From: Alphaproteobacteria bacterium
GTDB taxonomy: Bacteria; Pseudomonadota; Alphaproteobacteria; 16-39-46
Assembly (NCBI GenBank): GCA_947497675.1
Contig: CANMHY010000068.1
Location: forward strand, 1-5,488
Length of the DNA: 5,488 nucleotides
Reading direction: 5' to 3'
Each line of letters begins with the position of its first letter. Position 1 is the first letter of the stretch. The position numbers were made by a program, and so were the translations under genes. The notes below the pieces were generated by a model. The model saw nothing but the letters and a program-made list of their open reading frames with translations, searched no databases and had not been told where the DNA came from. This document shows, in pieces, positions 5,476-5,488 of the stretch.

Positions 5476-5488
5476 TTGGACTCTCAAG
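5476..5488 (-). repeat. Right terminal inverted repeat of the IS4-like element
   Basis: TTGGACTCTCAAG is complementary at all 13 bases to 3819-3831. It reaches the last base of the window, so its outer edge and the flanking gene cannot be seen. Confidence 0.72.

Larger units (their letters stand above)
3819..5488 (+). mobile_element. IS4-like insertion sequence, essentially complete (1.67 kb, right tip at window end)
   Basis: One intact transposase is flanked by inverted repeats: CTTGAGAGTCCAA at 3819-3831 and TTGGACTCTCAAG at 5476-5488, 13 of 13 complementary, with a further TTC match inside after two mismatches. The left end sits inside the 5' part of the traC-like gene. The right match runs to the very last base, so the repeat could extend further and the target duplication cannot be read. 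Between the left repeat and the gene is a 140-base leader with a hairpin; after the gene are 121 non-coding bases. Confidence 0.72.

Noticed and set aside
1..5488. CRISPR array, tRNA, rRNA or riboswitch
   Set aside because: No regularly spaced repeats, cloverleaf-like sequence or known RNA motif was recognised on either strand by eye.

Overview
The window is AT-rich bacterial DNA, most likely from an alphaproteobacterium, possibly a host-associated lineage such as Rickettsiales or Holosporales. This rests on three things: the end of an FtsZ with the alphaproteobacterial-style C-terminal peptide IPAFLRR, a pair of Ti/RAGE-type conjugation accessory genes (TraC/TraD-like), and a dense load of unrelated insertion sequences with decayed genes between them. 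The taxonomic placement is an inference, not proven by the window.

Layout from left to right. (1) Positions 1-450 hold the 3' end of ftsZ (linker and C-terminal conserved peptide). (2) Positions 546-1246 hold a broken SAM-dependent methyltransferase that resembles the N-terminal half of bifunctional methyltransferase/glycosyltransferase-2 proteins. It is frameshifted inside the SAM-binding glycine motif and then cut off where a glycosyltransferase domain would begin. (3) Positions 1247-2576 hold a complete ISAzo13-family insertion sequence with an intact 407-residue DDE transposase on the minus strand and 19-bp near-perfect terminal repeats. (4) Positions 2577 to about 3217 hold the right-hand remnant of an IS21-family element: istB without its Walker A half, a GC-rich hairpin, and a terminus with two direct copies of AATTCTAAYTGTCC. 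(5) Positions 3258-3831, minus strand, hold two small conjugal-transfer genes, TraD-like and TraC-like; the latter has lost its native 5' end. (6) Positions 3819-5488 hold an IS4-like insertion sequence with an intact 468-residue DDE transposase. Its 13-bp perfect inverted repeats lie at 3819 and at the very last bases of the window.

The genes do not form a working pathway. This looks like a junction between a housekeeping locus (ftsZ) and the wreckage of a conjugative or integrative element, rearranged by at least three IS families. The two flanks of the ISAzo13 element come from different genes (methyltransferase on the left, istB on the right), so the junction is probably a product of recombination or deletion between IS copies and not of a simple insertion. 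I found no convincing new defence, RNA or metabolic system. The points most worth checking are the 7-bp slippage-type frameshift in the methyltransferase, the IS-supplied start of the traC-like gene, and a hairpin that would hide the ribosome binding site of the IS4-like transposase.
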